Below are positions 23,114 through 34,191 of a DNA stretch of 64,000 nt, piece by piece; the first letter of the stretch is position 1; the number at the start of each line of letters is the position of its first letter. This DNA comes from Platanthera guangdongensis (taxonomy: Eukaryota > Streptophyta > Magnoliopsida > Asparagales > Orchidaceae). Both the position numbers and the translations under genes were made by a program. Under the pieces are notes generated by a model, which was given only the letters and a program-made list of their open reading frames with translations, did not search any database and was not told the origin of the DNA. Location: the NCBI GenBank assembly GCA_039583875.1, contig CM077152.1, forward strand, positions 20,311,538 to 20,375,537, in the 5' to 3' direction.

Positions 23114-24162
23114 AACACTGAGAGGAAGAGATCGTGTAACAACCCCATCCGTTCATATGGTATATTCTAGAAGGTCCGGCCGGGGCCCCACAGGATATAC
23201 CACAAAACAGACGGTGAAGGTACATGATGATATCAGAGTTACGCATCGCACCTATCACAAATCATTCTAGCGGAAGCCTAGACTACAACTTGAACTCCTC
23301 ATGAATGTCCAAACATAAAACTCCACATTTATATACTATAGGAATGTCTTACAACAAGTCTAAAGAGTTGGCCTTATGACCTTACATGGCTTTCAAACAG
23401 TGGCCTAAACAAATTGGCGCGCAGGCCGGCCACAATAAAAGAAAACACACAACAACACAGATAGCCTTCGAGGGCTAGCAGCAGTAGCAGCAACAACAGC
23501 AGGAACATCAACCTCTATGCGTCCCGCTCGGCTCTCCAGCACCTGTACAGGGACAATCCACCCAACGGTGGCAAACAAAAGCAACGGTCAGCGTTCAGCT
23601 GACCAAATTATAACGACCCTACCCCTTCTCTCGGGCAGCGGTATCCTTCCACGCAGGCATAGTAAATCACAAGTATGGCAAGATATATCATCAAAATGTG
23701 CTTTCACGCACACAAGCCATCACAACCGTTCGCCACCCGGCCCAACGGTCCGTGCACTCAGGGCACATTCTTGGTGTTCTGGCAAAGCTCTTGCCCACCA
23801 CCGTATCGGGTCACAACCCAACGGTAAATCTCTTGAGCATTTTCTCCATGGCGTGCAGCCGGAGTTAGTCTTCCTACACCGGGATGGCCCGTAGCCCCCC
23901 ATTGTGTCATGGCGCGTAGGCCGAAGACTCTTACTATGCGCTCCAACAGACCGCACCTTTTGGTCTCACGTCGGACGGACATAGCGTAGGTCGGATCCTC
24001 CACCCCCCGTTGCTCAAATCGCCTTGCCTTCTCCGAGTACAACGTACTCATGGCTATCACAAAGGCGCGGGTCGGTCTCACCAATCCTGTTCTTGGCATT
24101 CAAGCCTGGGCATATCTCGATACCCATTTCCTTAGCACAACATCGGGTCTTTCCTAGGCCTC

Positions 24163-24420
24163 CCAGTACTTCTTGTGACTCTCTCCACAGGTGGACACCG
24201 CACAAGCACAAATGTCAGGGTCTTTCCTGGCTATCATGCCAGTACTTCCTGTTACTCGCTTCACAGGTGGACACCCTATGACATCAAGCATCACAAAAGG
24301 GCATTTCCTGGTCACACCAGTACTTCCTGTGCCTCATACACAGGTTGGACCCCAAAAACATCACATGGCTAGTTTCCTGGGCTACCACCCCAGTACTTCC
24401 TGCTACTCCTTTTCGCAGGC
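24163..24420. repeat. four diverged copies of a unit of about 75 bp in the Tekay-1 LTR
   Basis: CCAGTACTTC recurs at 24163, 24239, 24317 and 24390, each followed by a CTGTKACTC..CACAGGTKGGAC block and preceded by TTTCCTGG. Spacing is 73-78 bp. Function unknown. Confidence 0.8.
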
Positions 24421-24989
24421 ATAACCCATTGACTCCTTAAACTACACGTTATCACGGAGTCTTCTCCGGTTCGTATGCAACATCACCAATCCAGACCAAC
24501 CTGTCCAGATGGGTTTCACACAGCATGCCTATTCCGTACTCCATTTCCGGATCTATATGCTAACAAAGGGGATTTCAAGCATCCACCCAAAGATTCCCAA
24601 AATCAGCCACCTCTTGGTGGGGAAAATCACAAAGCTATGCCAAAAAGAAGCCTTCACATGGCTAGGAAGAAAAGTCGTTACCCTTGACGACCGCTTCGGT
24701 GCCATGACCACAAAGCTTGCTTGAAAACTTGCAAGAGCGTTTCCTCCGCAACGTCGGCTTCGGATTTCTCGTCGGTAACCAGCAGCACCACCAGCAGCAG
24801 CCCCCTTTCCTTCTTCCTCCTCCTTTCTCTCTCTCTTTCTCTCTTAACTTGAAGAAAGATCAAGGCCAAATCAAATGAGAATCACTTCTCAGTTTTCGGC
24901 CTTTAAGAAAAAGAGGAAGAAGCTTCAGCCCTTGGATCCCAGCTGAAGAAATGGACGGCCACGATTTTGCCAAAACACAAATTTTGACC

Positions 24990-25580
24990 CGACACGGCCT
25001 CTGACACGGCCGTGTGCCAGGCCGTGTGCCTCAAGCGGTGGGCAACCGACTTATCCAAACCAGTGACACGCCCATGGAACACGCCCGTGTCATGGGCCGT
25101 GTCATCAACATGCCTGCAGACACGCCCGTGTCTGTGGCCGTGTACCTCGGCGAAAAAAATCCCAAAACATCCCGAGACTTCACACGGCCTGTGACACGCC
25201 CGTGTCCCGGGCCATGTGCCCTGACACGACACAAAGACACGCCCTGTCGAAATCCTTCGGCGGGCTGAGTTCGTCGACCCGATTTGACACGCCCTGTGAC
25301 ACGCCTGTGTCACAGGCCGTGTTCAACCTCTCGACACTCAACACTCACGTCTCGACACTCGACGATCGTCGAGTAAAAATCGTCGAGCATACGACACGGC
25401 CTTGGACACGCCCGTGTCCTGGGCCGTGTGCCTCCTCTCGACACATCGTCGAGCGAAAAATCGTCGTGACAAAGGCCGATCGTCGACACAACCTCGACAC
25501 GCCCTGCGACACGCCCATGTCGCAGGCCGTGTCAGCTGACACGCCCTGGGAGACGCCCGTGTCCCAGGCCGTGTCACCCA
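24990..25580. repeat. ACACGGCCGTGT palindrome array in the Tekay-1 U3
   Basis: Many copies of GACACGCCCGTGTC and CACGGCCGTGT-like self-complementary words in pairs, in the order 'cacggcc..gtgacacgcccgtgtc..gggccgtgt', interspersed with ATCGTCGA words. The block fills the first 600 bp of U3, upstream of the presumed promoter. Confidence 0.85.
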
Positions 25581-25613
25581 AACATTTCCTGTTGCAGAAA
25601 TTTGGACTGTTAC

Positions 25614-25631
25614 AATCCTCCCCTCCTACAG
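25614..25631 (-). other. polypurine tract of Tekay-1
   Basis: On the minus strand TGTAGGAGGGGAGGAT directly precedes the 3' LTR start TGTAACAG. A purine run at this place primes plus-strand cDNA synthesis. Confidence 0.85.
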
Positions 25632-25706
25632 GAAATTTCGTCCTCGAAATTCAGACACAGGAAGGCAACAGGAAACAGCAATAAATATGTTACAACATAC
25701 AAAAAT

Positions 25707-27262
25707 TTATGTTACAACATCCTCTCTCTCGAGATTACAAAACAGCTCAGGGAACTCTTCGTGCATGGTTTGCTCTCGCTCCCATGTCAGTTCTTCACGG
25801 CCGCAGTTGTCCCATCGGACTTTCACCATGCCGACCATCTTGTTCCGCAACTGTTTCTCGGCTCGATCTTCGATCTGAATGAGTCTAACTCTCGTTGTTA
25901 GCCCATACTCCACCGGCACACGATCATCCGCGATCACTTGAGCAGGATCTTTCACGGCCTTCCGAAGCACCGAGATGTGAAATACATCATGTAATCCACC
26001 CAAGTCTGCCAACAGAGCTAGTCGATAAGCCGCTTCGCCAACTCGCTCAACCACTTCAAAAGGACCCAAATATCTTGGACTCAACTTTTTCAATCGTCGA
26101 ATCCTGGAGACACCTTTGAATGGCTTGATCTTCAAGTAGACCCAATCGCCAACCGCAAATTCCACGTTCCGGTGCTTGGCGTTGTAGTACTTCGCTTGTC
26201 GATCTTGAGCAATAAGCAATCTCTCTCGAATAGTCCGTATGGTTGAGTTTGCTTCATCAACCTCATTTGGTTTAAAAACCTGAGCTTCGCCTGCTTCTAC
26301 CCAAGCCAAGGGAGTACGACACTTCCTTCCATATAGAGCTTCATATGGTGCCATCCCAATGCTCGCCTGGTAGCTGTTATTATAAGCAAACTCTACCATA
26401 TAGAGATGATCTTCCCATCTCTTTCCGAAGTCAAGGGCGCACATTCGGAGCATGTCCTCCATTGTTCTGTTGGTACGTTCAGTTTGGCCATCCGTTTGGG
26501 GATGAAAGGCCGTACTGAAAGTCAACTTCGTACCCAACAGTCGGTGAACTAGCCTCCAATCATTTGACGTGAATCGCCCATCTCGTCACTTACGATGCTC
26601 CGAGGAACACCGTGAAGCCGCACAATCTGGTCAACATATAACTTTGCCAAACATTCAACTGAATCATCCCGCCTGTTCGGGATAAAATGTGCTACTTTCG
26701 TTAGCCGGTCCACAATGACCCAAATGGAATCATTTCCTCGCTGCGATCTTGGCAATCCATGCACAAAGTCCATGGAAATATCATCAAATTTCCACTCTGG
26801 GATCGGCAATGACTTCAAATAACCGCCCGGCTTTTGGCATTCCGCCTTCACCATCGCACATGTTTGGCATTTCGAGACATAAAGGGCAACATCTTTCTTG
26901 AGCCCTGACCACCAGAAAAGCTTCTTCATATCGTTGAACATCTTCGTGCTCCCGGGGTGAATGGAATACTTTATATAATGCGCTTCATACATTAGTTCTT
27001 CCCACAACTTCCCCACATTTGGGACGCACAAACGGCCCTCTTTTCGCAAAAGACCGTCAATCCAGGTGAATTTGCCCTCTGGCCCTTCATTCACATAGCG
27101 TAAGAGATCCTCATCCAACTCCGTTGCCCGTCGAACTCGGTCCACAAGGTCACATTGCACCTCCATCCAGTTCAAACATGCAGTGGCAGTGGAACTTTTG
27201 TCAACACAATAGATCTCTAATGCTTCCAACTCCTGGATAAGACGTTCATCATGCCTTTGCAA
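25707..27262 (-). pseudogene. integrase with chromodomain-like tail (Tekay-1), one frame break
   Basis: Integrase joins cDNA to the host genome. The zinc-binding HHCC region ends in VSKCQTCAMV; the core has its first acidic residue in DDISMDFVHGLP and the second in SIVSDE. A one-base frame change near 26590 then shifts to the second frame (26537-25707), which carries [18 protein letters not shown] with the catalytic E, the [10 protein letters not shown] block and a tail ([20 protein letters not shown]) of the chromodomain type used by Tekay/Del elements. It is preceded in the same frame by a TAG (27263-27265) that separates it from RNase H. The break is next to a short C/G run and could be an assembly error. 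Confidence 0.9.
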
Positions 27263-28681
27263 CTAATTCGCTCTAGCCGGAACTCGCCGACTCAAGGCAT
27301 CCGCGATAACATTCCCCTTCCCGGGCGTATAGTGAATCTCGAAAGTGTAGTCCCCAAGGAACTCCAACCACCTTCGTTGTCGCATGTTTAAGTCTTTTTG
27401 CTCCAAAAGATACTTTAGGCTCTTATGATCGGTATAGATCTCCACCTTCACTCCATAAAGGTAGTGTCGCCACAACTTGAGTGCAAAAATCACCGCCGCT
27501 AGTTCCAAATCATGGACGGGATAATTTCGCTCGTGCACCTTCAGCTGGCGTGAGCCATAAGCAATAACCTTTCCATTCTGCAGAAGAACGCAGCCTAAGC
27601 CGCTCCCTGAGGCATCACTATAAATCACAAATCCATCGGTTCCACATGGCGAAGACAACACCGGCGCCGTGGTCAACCGAATCTTTAGCTCGTCAAAAGC
27701 TCGTGCGCACTCTTGCGTCCAAACGAACTTCTGATCTTTTCGCGTCAGTGTGGTTAGCGGCAGAGCGATCCGCGAGAAGTTTTCCACAAATCTTCGATAG
27801 TAGCCCGCAAGTCCAAGGAAACTCCTGACCTCGGCCACGGAAGACAAGATTGGCCACTCCTGTATGGCCCTTATCTTCGCTGGATCCACTGCAATGCCCG
27901 CTCCACTCACCACATGGCCCAAAAATGTCACTGACGATAGCCAAAACTCGCACTTTGAGAACTTGGCATAGAGCTGATTTTGCCTCAATGTGTTCAACAC
28001 CAACCGCAAGTGAATCTCATGTTCAGCTTCCGACTTTGAGTACACCAGGATGTCATCAATGAACACAATCACAAACAGATCCAGGGACTCACGGAAAATA
28101 CGGTGCATCAAATCCATAAACACCGAGGGCGCATTGCACAGTCCAAATGGCATGACTGTGAACTCATAGTGCCCATAACGCGTTCCAAATGCGGTTTTGG
28201 GAATGTCACCTTCCCGAATGCGTAACTGGTAGTAACTAGACTTTAGGTCCAACTTCGAATAGACAGTCGAGCCCACCAGCTGATCGAATAACTCATCAAT
28301 CCGGGGTATCGGATACTTATTCTTCTCGGTCAGCTTATTCAATTCACGGTAATCAATACACAACTGCAACCCACCGTCTTTCTTCTTTACAAAAAGCACA
28401 GGCGCGCTCCAAGGTGACATACTTGGGCGTATATAACCTTGCTCCAACATTTCTTGGAGTTGAACCTTCAATTCAGCCATCTCTTTTGGCGCAACGCGAT
28501 ATGGCGAGCGGGCCACAGGTTTCGCACCTGGCACCAACTCAATTGTGAAGTCAATCTCCCGCTGGGGTGGTAGCCCGAGGAGATCCGTGGGAAACACATC
28601 TGTAAATTCTGCCACAATCGGAACCTCGCACAAACTGGCCTTAGGCTCAACAGCCTGAATTAGTGCAAAGTAACACTCCAC
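27263..28681 (-). pseudogene. reverse transcriptase-RNase H (Tekay-1)
   Basis: The open frame of 472 codons is complete for both domains. RT has the [19 protein letters not shown] entry, [50 protein letters not shown] and the active site FIDDILVYS. RNase H has [33 protein letters not shown] and [11 protein letters not shown], so its acidic residues are present, and ends near [13 protein letters not shown]. The frame is continuous with protease upstream and integrase downstream except for TAG codons at 28706-28708 and 27263-27265, which would stop a polyprotein. The enzyme part itself looks undamaged. Confidence 0.95.
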
Positions 28682-28708
28682 ACCCTTCCGAACAGCCTTG
28701 ACTACCTA

Positions 28709-29097
28709 GAGTGCAGACAGCAATGTCCCGCCCACTCCTCGCATACCCGCGAACTTTGTCTCCTGTTCGATATTTTGGCCCAACGTGATTTCTTTGGACT
28801 GGCAATCAATCAAAGCATGCTACTCTGCAAGCCAATCCATCCCAAAAATCACGTCGAATTCCGATATTGGCAAAACAAATGCAGTTAAACGAAAATCCCG
28901 ACTTTCTAACTGAACCGCCACATCGCAAGCTTGATCCGCAAGCATCCAACAGCCATTCGACAACACCACTCTGACGCTATCTGTCTTTGCACGACTGGGT
29001 ATCCCAAGCCGCGTAAGAAACTCACTAGACAGGAAAAAATGCGATGCACCTGTATAAAACAGTGCTCGCGCCAGCGTGTCCCGAATCATCACAAAGC
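28709..29097 (-). pseudogene. retroviral-type protease (Tekay-1), catalytic Asp replaced
   Basis: The pepsin-like half-protease that would cut Gag-Pol. The signature reads LARALFYTGASH, a tyrosine where the family has the active-site aspartate of D-T/S-G-A-S, so it cannot be catalytic. The rest of the fold is kept (RLGIPSR, ADQACDVAVQLESRDFRLTA, FDVIFGMDWLAE). A TAG at 28820-28822 ends the frame right after GMDWLAE; the same frame continues towards RT. Its 5' side begins directly at the acceptor of a putative intron (29098-29179). Confidence 0.85.
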
Positions 29098-29179
29098 CTA
29101 TGACAAACATGTCACACACACACATATATGGACTAAGCAAAGCATACAAACAATAACATATGCAAAACTAAACTCATAC
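29098..29179 (-). other. putative 82-bp intron at the gag-protease junction (Tekay-1)
   Basis: In element orientation the sequence reads CACAG|GTATGAG ... TTTGTCATAG|GCTTTG, a textbook donor and acceptor enclosing an AT-rich stretch with stops (TGA at 29174-29176, later TAG). Removing it joins the codons of a V-V-T-G block directly to the protease frame, with the intron in phase 1 of the glycine codon. The gag frame as read is offset by one base from that frame, through a slip near 29210 beside a CC run. Unspliced RNA would make Gag only. Confidence 0.55.
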
Positions 29180-30301
29180 CTGTGACCACGTCACTCTGCT
29201 TGATGGCCTCTTGCAGGCCAGATTGTAGACCCGGGGTTGCGCCTGCGAGGCAGAGGAATCCACCACCGCCTTTCCTTTTTCCGCATAAGATGCTCCCGCC
29301 TTCTTTTCACTCTTTGGCGGCATCCGACAATCTCGCGCAATATGTCCCATTCGGCCACAATTGAAGCAGATACGAGTATCTGGCTTGGAGGTAGCCCCTG
29401 ACGTTGCTCCCGTTGCAACTGATGAAGGAGATTGTCCGCTAGGCTTGGACTTCTTACCCCATCTCTTCTTATAGAATGGTTTCCTAGATCGGGGCGCCTT
29501 CCACTCCGGTTGCGACACAGCCAAAGCTCTCTTCCCTTGCACCCTTTTCATATCCTTCTCCAGCGCGCTCGCAGTGTCAACCAATGCTTGAAAACCTTGG
29601 TTCACAGAACTTGACACAAGGAACCTCAGCTCGTCCCTCAGTCCTTCATAGAACCTGTTGGTCTTCCTCTGTTCATCAGCAAATATAGAACCCGCATACC
29701 GCCCCAAGCGAGTAAATTCATGCAAGTATGCGTCAACACTGCCATCACCTTGTGTTAACCGTTGGAATTCATTTTCCATGGCTATCCGCTGAGCCGCAGG
29801 AAGGTGCTTCGCGAGGAAGAGCCGGGAGAATTCTTCCATCGATACTTGGGTTAACGGACGACCCGCCAAGTGATGCAACTCCATCTCATCCCACCATAAC
29901 CGAGCTTCTCCTTCAAGCAAAAAGGTAACTAACGTAACTTTCTGATGCTCCGTCGTTCCAATCGCCGTCATCACTCGCTTGACGCGCGATAGCCAATCCT
30001 CAGCCTGCGTCGGAGTTCCCGCTCCCGAAAACGTAGGCGGATGGAAACTCATAAACCGCGTTAGCTGCTTCTCAGCCGCTCGAGGAGCCATATCCACGAC
30101 AGGTTCAGGCCTCGCCGCCACCTGTTCTGGCCTCACAGCCGCTTGCTCCTGCCTAAGGGGCTGGCCTTAGATCATGGTAAATAAGACCTCCGTAACTAAA
30201 CGCACATGTTCCGCAGACGGTGGAGGTGTAGGCACCGCGGCTGGTGTCGTACTTTCATCAGAACGCTGGGACTCAGACGGCCCAGCTCCACTTCGTGTCA
30301 C
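29174..30301 (-). pseudogene. gag: gag with CCHC zinc knuckle (Tekay-1)
   Basis: Capsid-nucleocapsid protein. The long frame runs from about 30136 to the TGA at 29174 (about 320 codons). It has the gag core (FMSFHPPTFSGAGTPTQAED, EGEARLWWDEM, EEFSRLFLAKHLPAAQR, YLHEFTRLGRYA), a basic linker and a zinc knuckle CFNCGRMGHIARDC. The same frame extends upstream to about 30301 but is cut by a TAA at 30167-30169, and no ATG opens the 30136 segment, so the original start was probably upstream. Gag ends two codons into the putative intron. Apart from the early stop the protein is well kept. Confidence 0.85.
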
Positions 30302-30454
30302 CTAAAGGTGGACAAGACACACACATTAGCGGTCGTACCCAAGCAAACAACACAAAATAAGAACACGCAGGTTCCTCAAACACACCAAGTTGCATTCCTA
30401 TCATGGACATTCAGGAGTTTATTCGTCCACGACTTCGAGAGGGAAAGACCAAGA

Positions 30455-30466
30455 CAACCGATACCA
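30455..30466 (-). other. primer binding site of Tekay-1
   Basis: On the minus strand TGGTATCGGTTG follows the 5' LTR end (GTTGTTACA) after a short T run. The first seven bases match the initiator-Met tRNA complement TGGTATC used by many gypsy elements; the rest has diverged. Confidence 0.65.
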
Positions 30467-30470
30467 AAAA

Positions 30471-31054
30471 TGTAACAACCTCATCCGTTCATATGGTATA
30501 TTCTAGAAGGTTCGGCCGGGGCCCCACAAGATATACCACAAAACAGACGGTGAAGGTACATGATGATATCAGAGTTACGCATCGCACCTATCACAAATCA
30601 TTCTAGCGGAAGCCTAGACTACAACTTGAACTCCTCATGAATGTCCAAACATAAAACTCCACATTTTATATACTATAGGAATGTCTTACAACAAGTCCAA
30701 AGAGTTGGCCTTATGGCCTTACATGGCTTTCAAACAGTGGCCTAAACAAATTGGCGCGCAGGCCGGCCACAATAAAAGAAAACACACAATAACACAGATA
30801 GCCTTCGAGGGCTAGCAGCAGTAGCAGCAACAACATCAGGAACATCAACCTCTATGCGTCCCGCTCGGCTCTCCAGCACCTGTACAGGGACAATCCACCC
30901 AACGGTGGCAAACAAAAGCAACGGTCAGCGTTCAGCTGACCAAATTATAACGACCCTACCCCTTCTCTCGGGGCAGCGGTATCCTTCCCTGCAGGCATAG
31001 TAAATCACAAGTATGGCAAGATATATCATCAAAATGTGCTTTCACGCACACAAG
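30471..31054 (-). repeat. 5' LTR of Tekay-1, truncated by Athila
   Basis: Matches 23135 to about 23722 (the promoter-proximal end of the 3' LTR) almost base for base, then stops at cacgcacacaag where Athila begins. About 1.9 kb of this LTR should lie beyond Athila but is not seen after the assembly gap. Confidence 0.9.
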
Positions 31055-32418
31055 TGATAACTTCTCAATTGAAGTTATCTAGTCTCCTAGTTTTACATAA
31101 TCGTTGTGATAAATGAGAAGAAATGACTTAAATTAGTATAAATGTCCATAAATTAATAGTCATTTTATTTGCACGCTTAATTAACATATTTTGATTATGT
31201 TTTTCTTATTAGAAATGACGTAGAAATCGAACCGGCAAAGTAAGTGCAGGAATTGTATTTTGGCTGTGCAGTTGTTACAGAAACCTGTTGCAGTTGTTGT
31301 AACAAGTCTGGGCGTTTTTAAAATTCGAATTTCGAATTTTGCGCCAAAACTAAATATGGAAGGAGGCATCTATTGGAAAGGGGCTGCTCGTTTTTAAGAG
31401 GGGATTTTCAGTCCTAAAAGGATATACGAAATTGGGAGACCTGAGAGCCATCATCTTGGAGAAGAAGAAGAGGAAGAACGACTAGGGTTTGGACGCACCG
31501 ACGAGAAGGAAGAAGGGTCTAAGCGAGATCTACACACATATTCCTGCAGCATTAAAACTCATTAAGCATGTTTAGTAAGGTTTTCTTTGTTGTGTGGTTT
31601 CATTCTCTAGCATGAACTAATTTCATAAGTCTTGTATGTGAGAGTAACTTGTGATGTTGTTATGTTTTGATGTTAACTTTCTCTCTATGAATGGTTGAAA
31701 ACTATTTTTCTTGGATCTATATTTATTTCATGGAATGTTTGGAGTAAGTGTTCTTCTTCTAGATTGCGTAACAAGATTCGAGAGAGGAGTTACGTTGTTT
31801 AGAGTTGAATCCTCTATTTTGTGCGGCGAGATTCGAGAGAGGAGTCGTACAAATCTTTAACCAAAATTCCACTATCATACTTCGTCGCGAGATTCGAGAG
31901 AGGAGTGACGAAAGTGCAATATAGATTATGAGATAGTGTTGGAAAGAAAGAGATTTCATTTCTCGCTAGCGAACCTTGAGTTGTGTGTGAATGTTATTCT
32001 CATTTCATCTAAGTTAGAGATAACTAGGGAAATTATGGTAAATGGATTTCGGAGATCGAGAGATAAAGAAATCTACTTTCAACTCGTCGCAGGATAGTAA
32101 TTAAGCATTCATGAGGGTTTATTCTAAGGACTCATCACAACAAACAAGTGAAATCACATACGAGACTATTTCTCCAATTTGACAAAAGTCTCTTAAGTAA
32201 GTGTTAATTAGATTTAATTTTGTTAGTTTAAGTTTCTTTATTATAAAATTAACCCACTAAGAAAAAGTATCCCACTTGGATTCACGGAACGGGTAAGGCT
32301 AGTAATTACGAGCACTAACGTTGCACTTCCTCTAGGAACGATAACTCAATTCATCATTTTATTACTTGATTCGACACGTGCACTTGCGTGATTACGTAGA
32401 TCCATTTTGGCCGTATCA
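31055..32418 (+). repeat. 5' LTR of Athila
   Basis: Starts TGATAACTTCTCAATTGAAG (itself an inverted repeat) and ends GGCCGTATCA. The 3' half holds three copies of GCGAGATTCGAGAGAGGAGT-like sequence at about 31773, 31823 and 31884. No clear TATA box was found. The partner 3' LTR falls in the assembly gap. Confidence 0.85.
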
Positions 32419-32424
32419 AGTTTT

Positions 32425-32442
32425 TGGCGCCGTTGCCGGGGA
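32425..32442 (+). other. primer binding site (tRNA-Asp)
   Basis: TGGCGCCGTTGCCGGGGA, six bases after the LTR end, complementary to the 3' end of plant cytosolic tRNA-Asp, the usual Athila primer. Confidence 0.9.
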
Positions 32443-32754
32443 AGCGCAACTGGTTTAGTGTTTTATTTCTCGTAATATTAGTTAAACCTTAGTAGTTGGA
32501 GATCAAGTATTTTGTTTTTAATTGTTTTTCTTGTCTTAGCACTTATTTTGAAGCTTTGTGGTGTATGTCAAGGTATAGAAACCCGGAATTATTGCCACTA
32601 AACTTAGAAATAGAGCGCACCTGTAGACAAAATCGAAGAAACCATAGAACGTAAAACATTGATCATCCTGAGATGGATAATAACGGACAACAGGTTATCG
32701 ATGACATAGAGGGTCACGTGAACCATAACGGGCAAGTGAATCCAAATAATCAAC

Positions 32755-34185
32755 ATGCCGCCTCGAATGACCTGTAGGGATTACAACACACCTTTTAGGG
32801 GAGGTTTGCACACGAGTATTGCCCGACCACCTATAGAAGCTAATAATTTCAAGATGGACCCTTTCATTATGCAACAAGTTCAACTAAATAGATTTGGGGG
32901 TCTTAACCATGAAGATGCAAACTCTCATTTAAAAACCTTCTTAACAATATGCGACATGTTTAAGGCAAATGGTGTGTCCGCAGACGCAATTCAACTAAGA
33001 GCATTTCCTTTTTCCTTAGAAGGTCGAGCAAGGGATTGGTTGGACTCTTTACCCGATGATGCTATCACCACATGGGCCCAATTAGAAGATAAATTTTTAA
33101 ATAAGTATTTTCCACCTTCTAAGACGGCTAAGCTGATTAGAGATATCACTACATTTATGCAACATCATGGGGAGACTCTTTACGACGCATGAGAGCGTTT
33201 TAAGGAGCTGTTAAGAAAATGTCCACACCATGGGTTAGCACAACACCAACAAGTATCCACATTTTACAACGGGTTGCAAACCGCAACCATGATTCTAGTA
33301 GATGGAGCCGCGGGAGGTTCCCTAATAAAAAAATATCCGGAAGATGCGTATACCATTTTAGAAGATTTAACGTCTAATAATTATCAAGCATATGAAAGAC
33401 AAGCAACAAGTAATCCAGCAGGGGTGCACCATGTAGATCAAATCACATCCTTAGCCGCCGAAATGGCATCACAATTCAACTTGATTAACAAGAGGCTAGA
33501 TTCATTATCTAATCCTGCGCCTAGTGCACCACTAACGGTGGAACAATTAAATCTATTAACGGAGGAAGCCAATTATATAGGAGGACAACAGAGGCAAATT
33601 CCACCGGGATTTGCTAATCATTATCACCCCGAGTGGCGACATCACCCTAATTTCTCTTGGAGAAATAATCAAAGAGTGAACCAATCGCCGGGATTTCATC
33701 AAAATCTGAATCCCACCCAAGGGAATCCTCAAAACAATCCTAGGAAGTTAACTGATGAAGTCATTGTGGGGATGTTCCAAAAGAATGAGTCTAGGATTGG
33801 AGGGATTGAGTCATCTCTAAGATCTTTAGAGACCACATTGGGGCAATTAGCAACCACGTTAAGCAAAAGGCCGATTGGATCATTACCTTCGGATACCATG
33901 CCTAACCCAACAAGAGAGGAACCTCCTAATCATTGTAATGCAATCGCTTTAAGGAGTAGGGTGGAAATTCAAAGTGGAGATGGGTTGTTAGAAAAAGCTA
34001 GAGATGACGAGAGGAAGGAACAAGGAAATGAAACTAGGGGGATGCAAGAAGAAGAGCCCGTAGAAGTTAAGGAACCGGAGATAGTTGAAGTCCAACCACT
34101 AAATAATAAAAAGAAAGAAATCATCTATCCTCCACCTCCCTTCCCATCTAGATTAGCGAAGACAAAGCTCGATAAGCAATTCTAA
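32755..34185 (+). pseudogene. gag: Athila gag, two nonsense codons
   Basis: Capsid protein. The frame from the ATG at 32755 carries the gag core (NNFKMDPFIMQQVQLNRFGG, FPFSLEGRARDWLDSLPDDA, WAQLEDKFLNKYFPP). It is stopped by TGA at 33190-33192, between YDA and ERFKELLRKCP, where the family has a tryptophan. The same frame continues with STFYNGL, a long Q/N-rich region (HHPNFSWRNNQRVNQSPG), and the IGSLPSDT..NP block before a Glu-rich region. It ends at a second in-frame stop, TAA at 34183-34185, between KLDKQF and KF. The reading frame then continues into protease. It is otherwise collinear with Athila gag. Confidence 0.9.
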
Positions 34186-34191
34186 AAGTTT

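Larger units (their letters stand above)
23135..25613 (-). repeat. 3' LTR of Tekay-1
   Basis: In element orientation it starts TGTAACAGTCC (25613) and ends GGGTTGTTACA (23135). A TATATAAAT motif at about 23324-23332 (minus strand) leaves roughly 190 bp of R-U5, the likely promoter. U3 contains an array of ACACG palindromes (24990-25580), a TC-rich run (about 24828-24845) and a repeat of about 75 bp (24163-24420). Confidence 0.85.
23135..31054 (-). mobile_element. Tekay/Del-type chromovirus, 'Tekay-1'
   Basis: Minus-strand Ty3/gypsy element in the order 5' LTR (partial, 30471-31054), primer site, gag, protease, RT, RNase H, integrase with a C-terminal chromodomain-like tail, polypurine tract, 3' LTR (23135-25613). 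Most domains are intact at residue level, with a few in-frame stops and one-base frame changes. The 5' LTR is cut by Athila after 584 bp. The two LTR copies differ at about ten positions over those 584 bp, mostly transitions, so the insertion is young. Confidence 0.9.
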
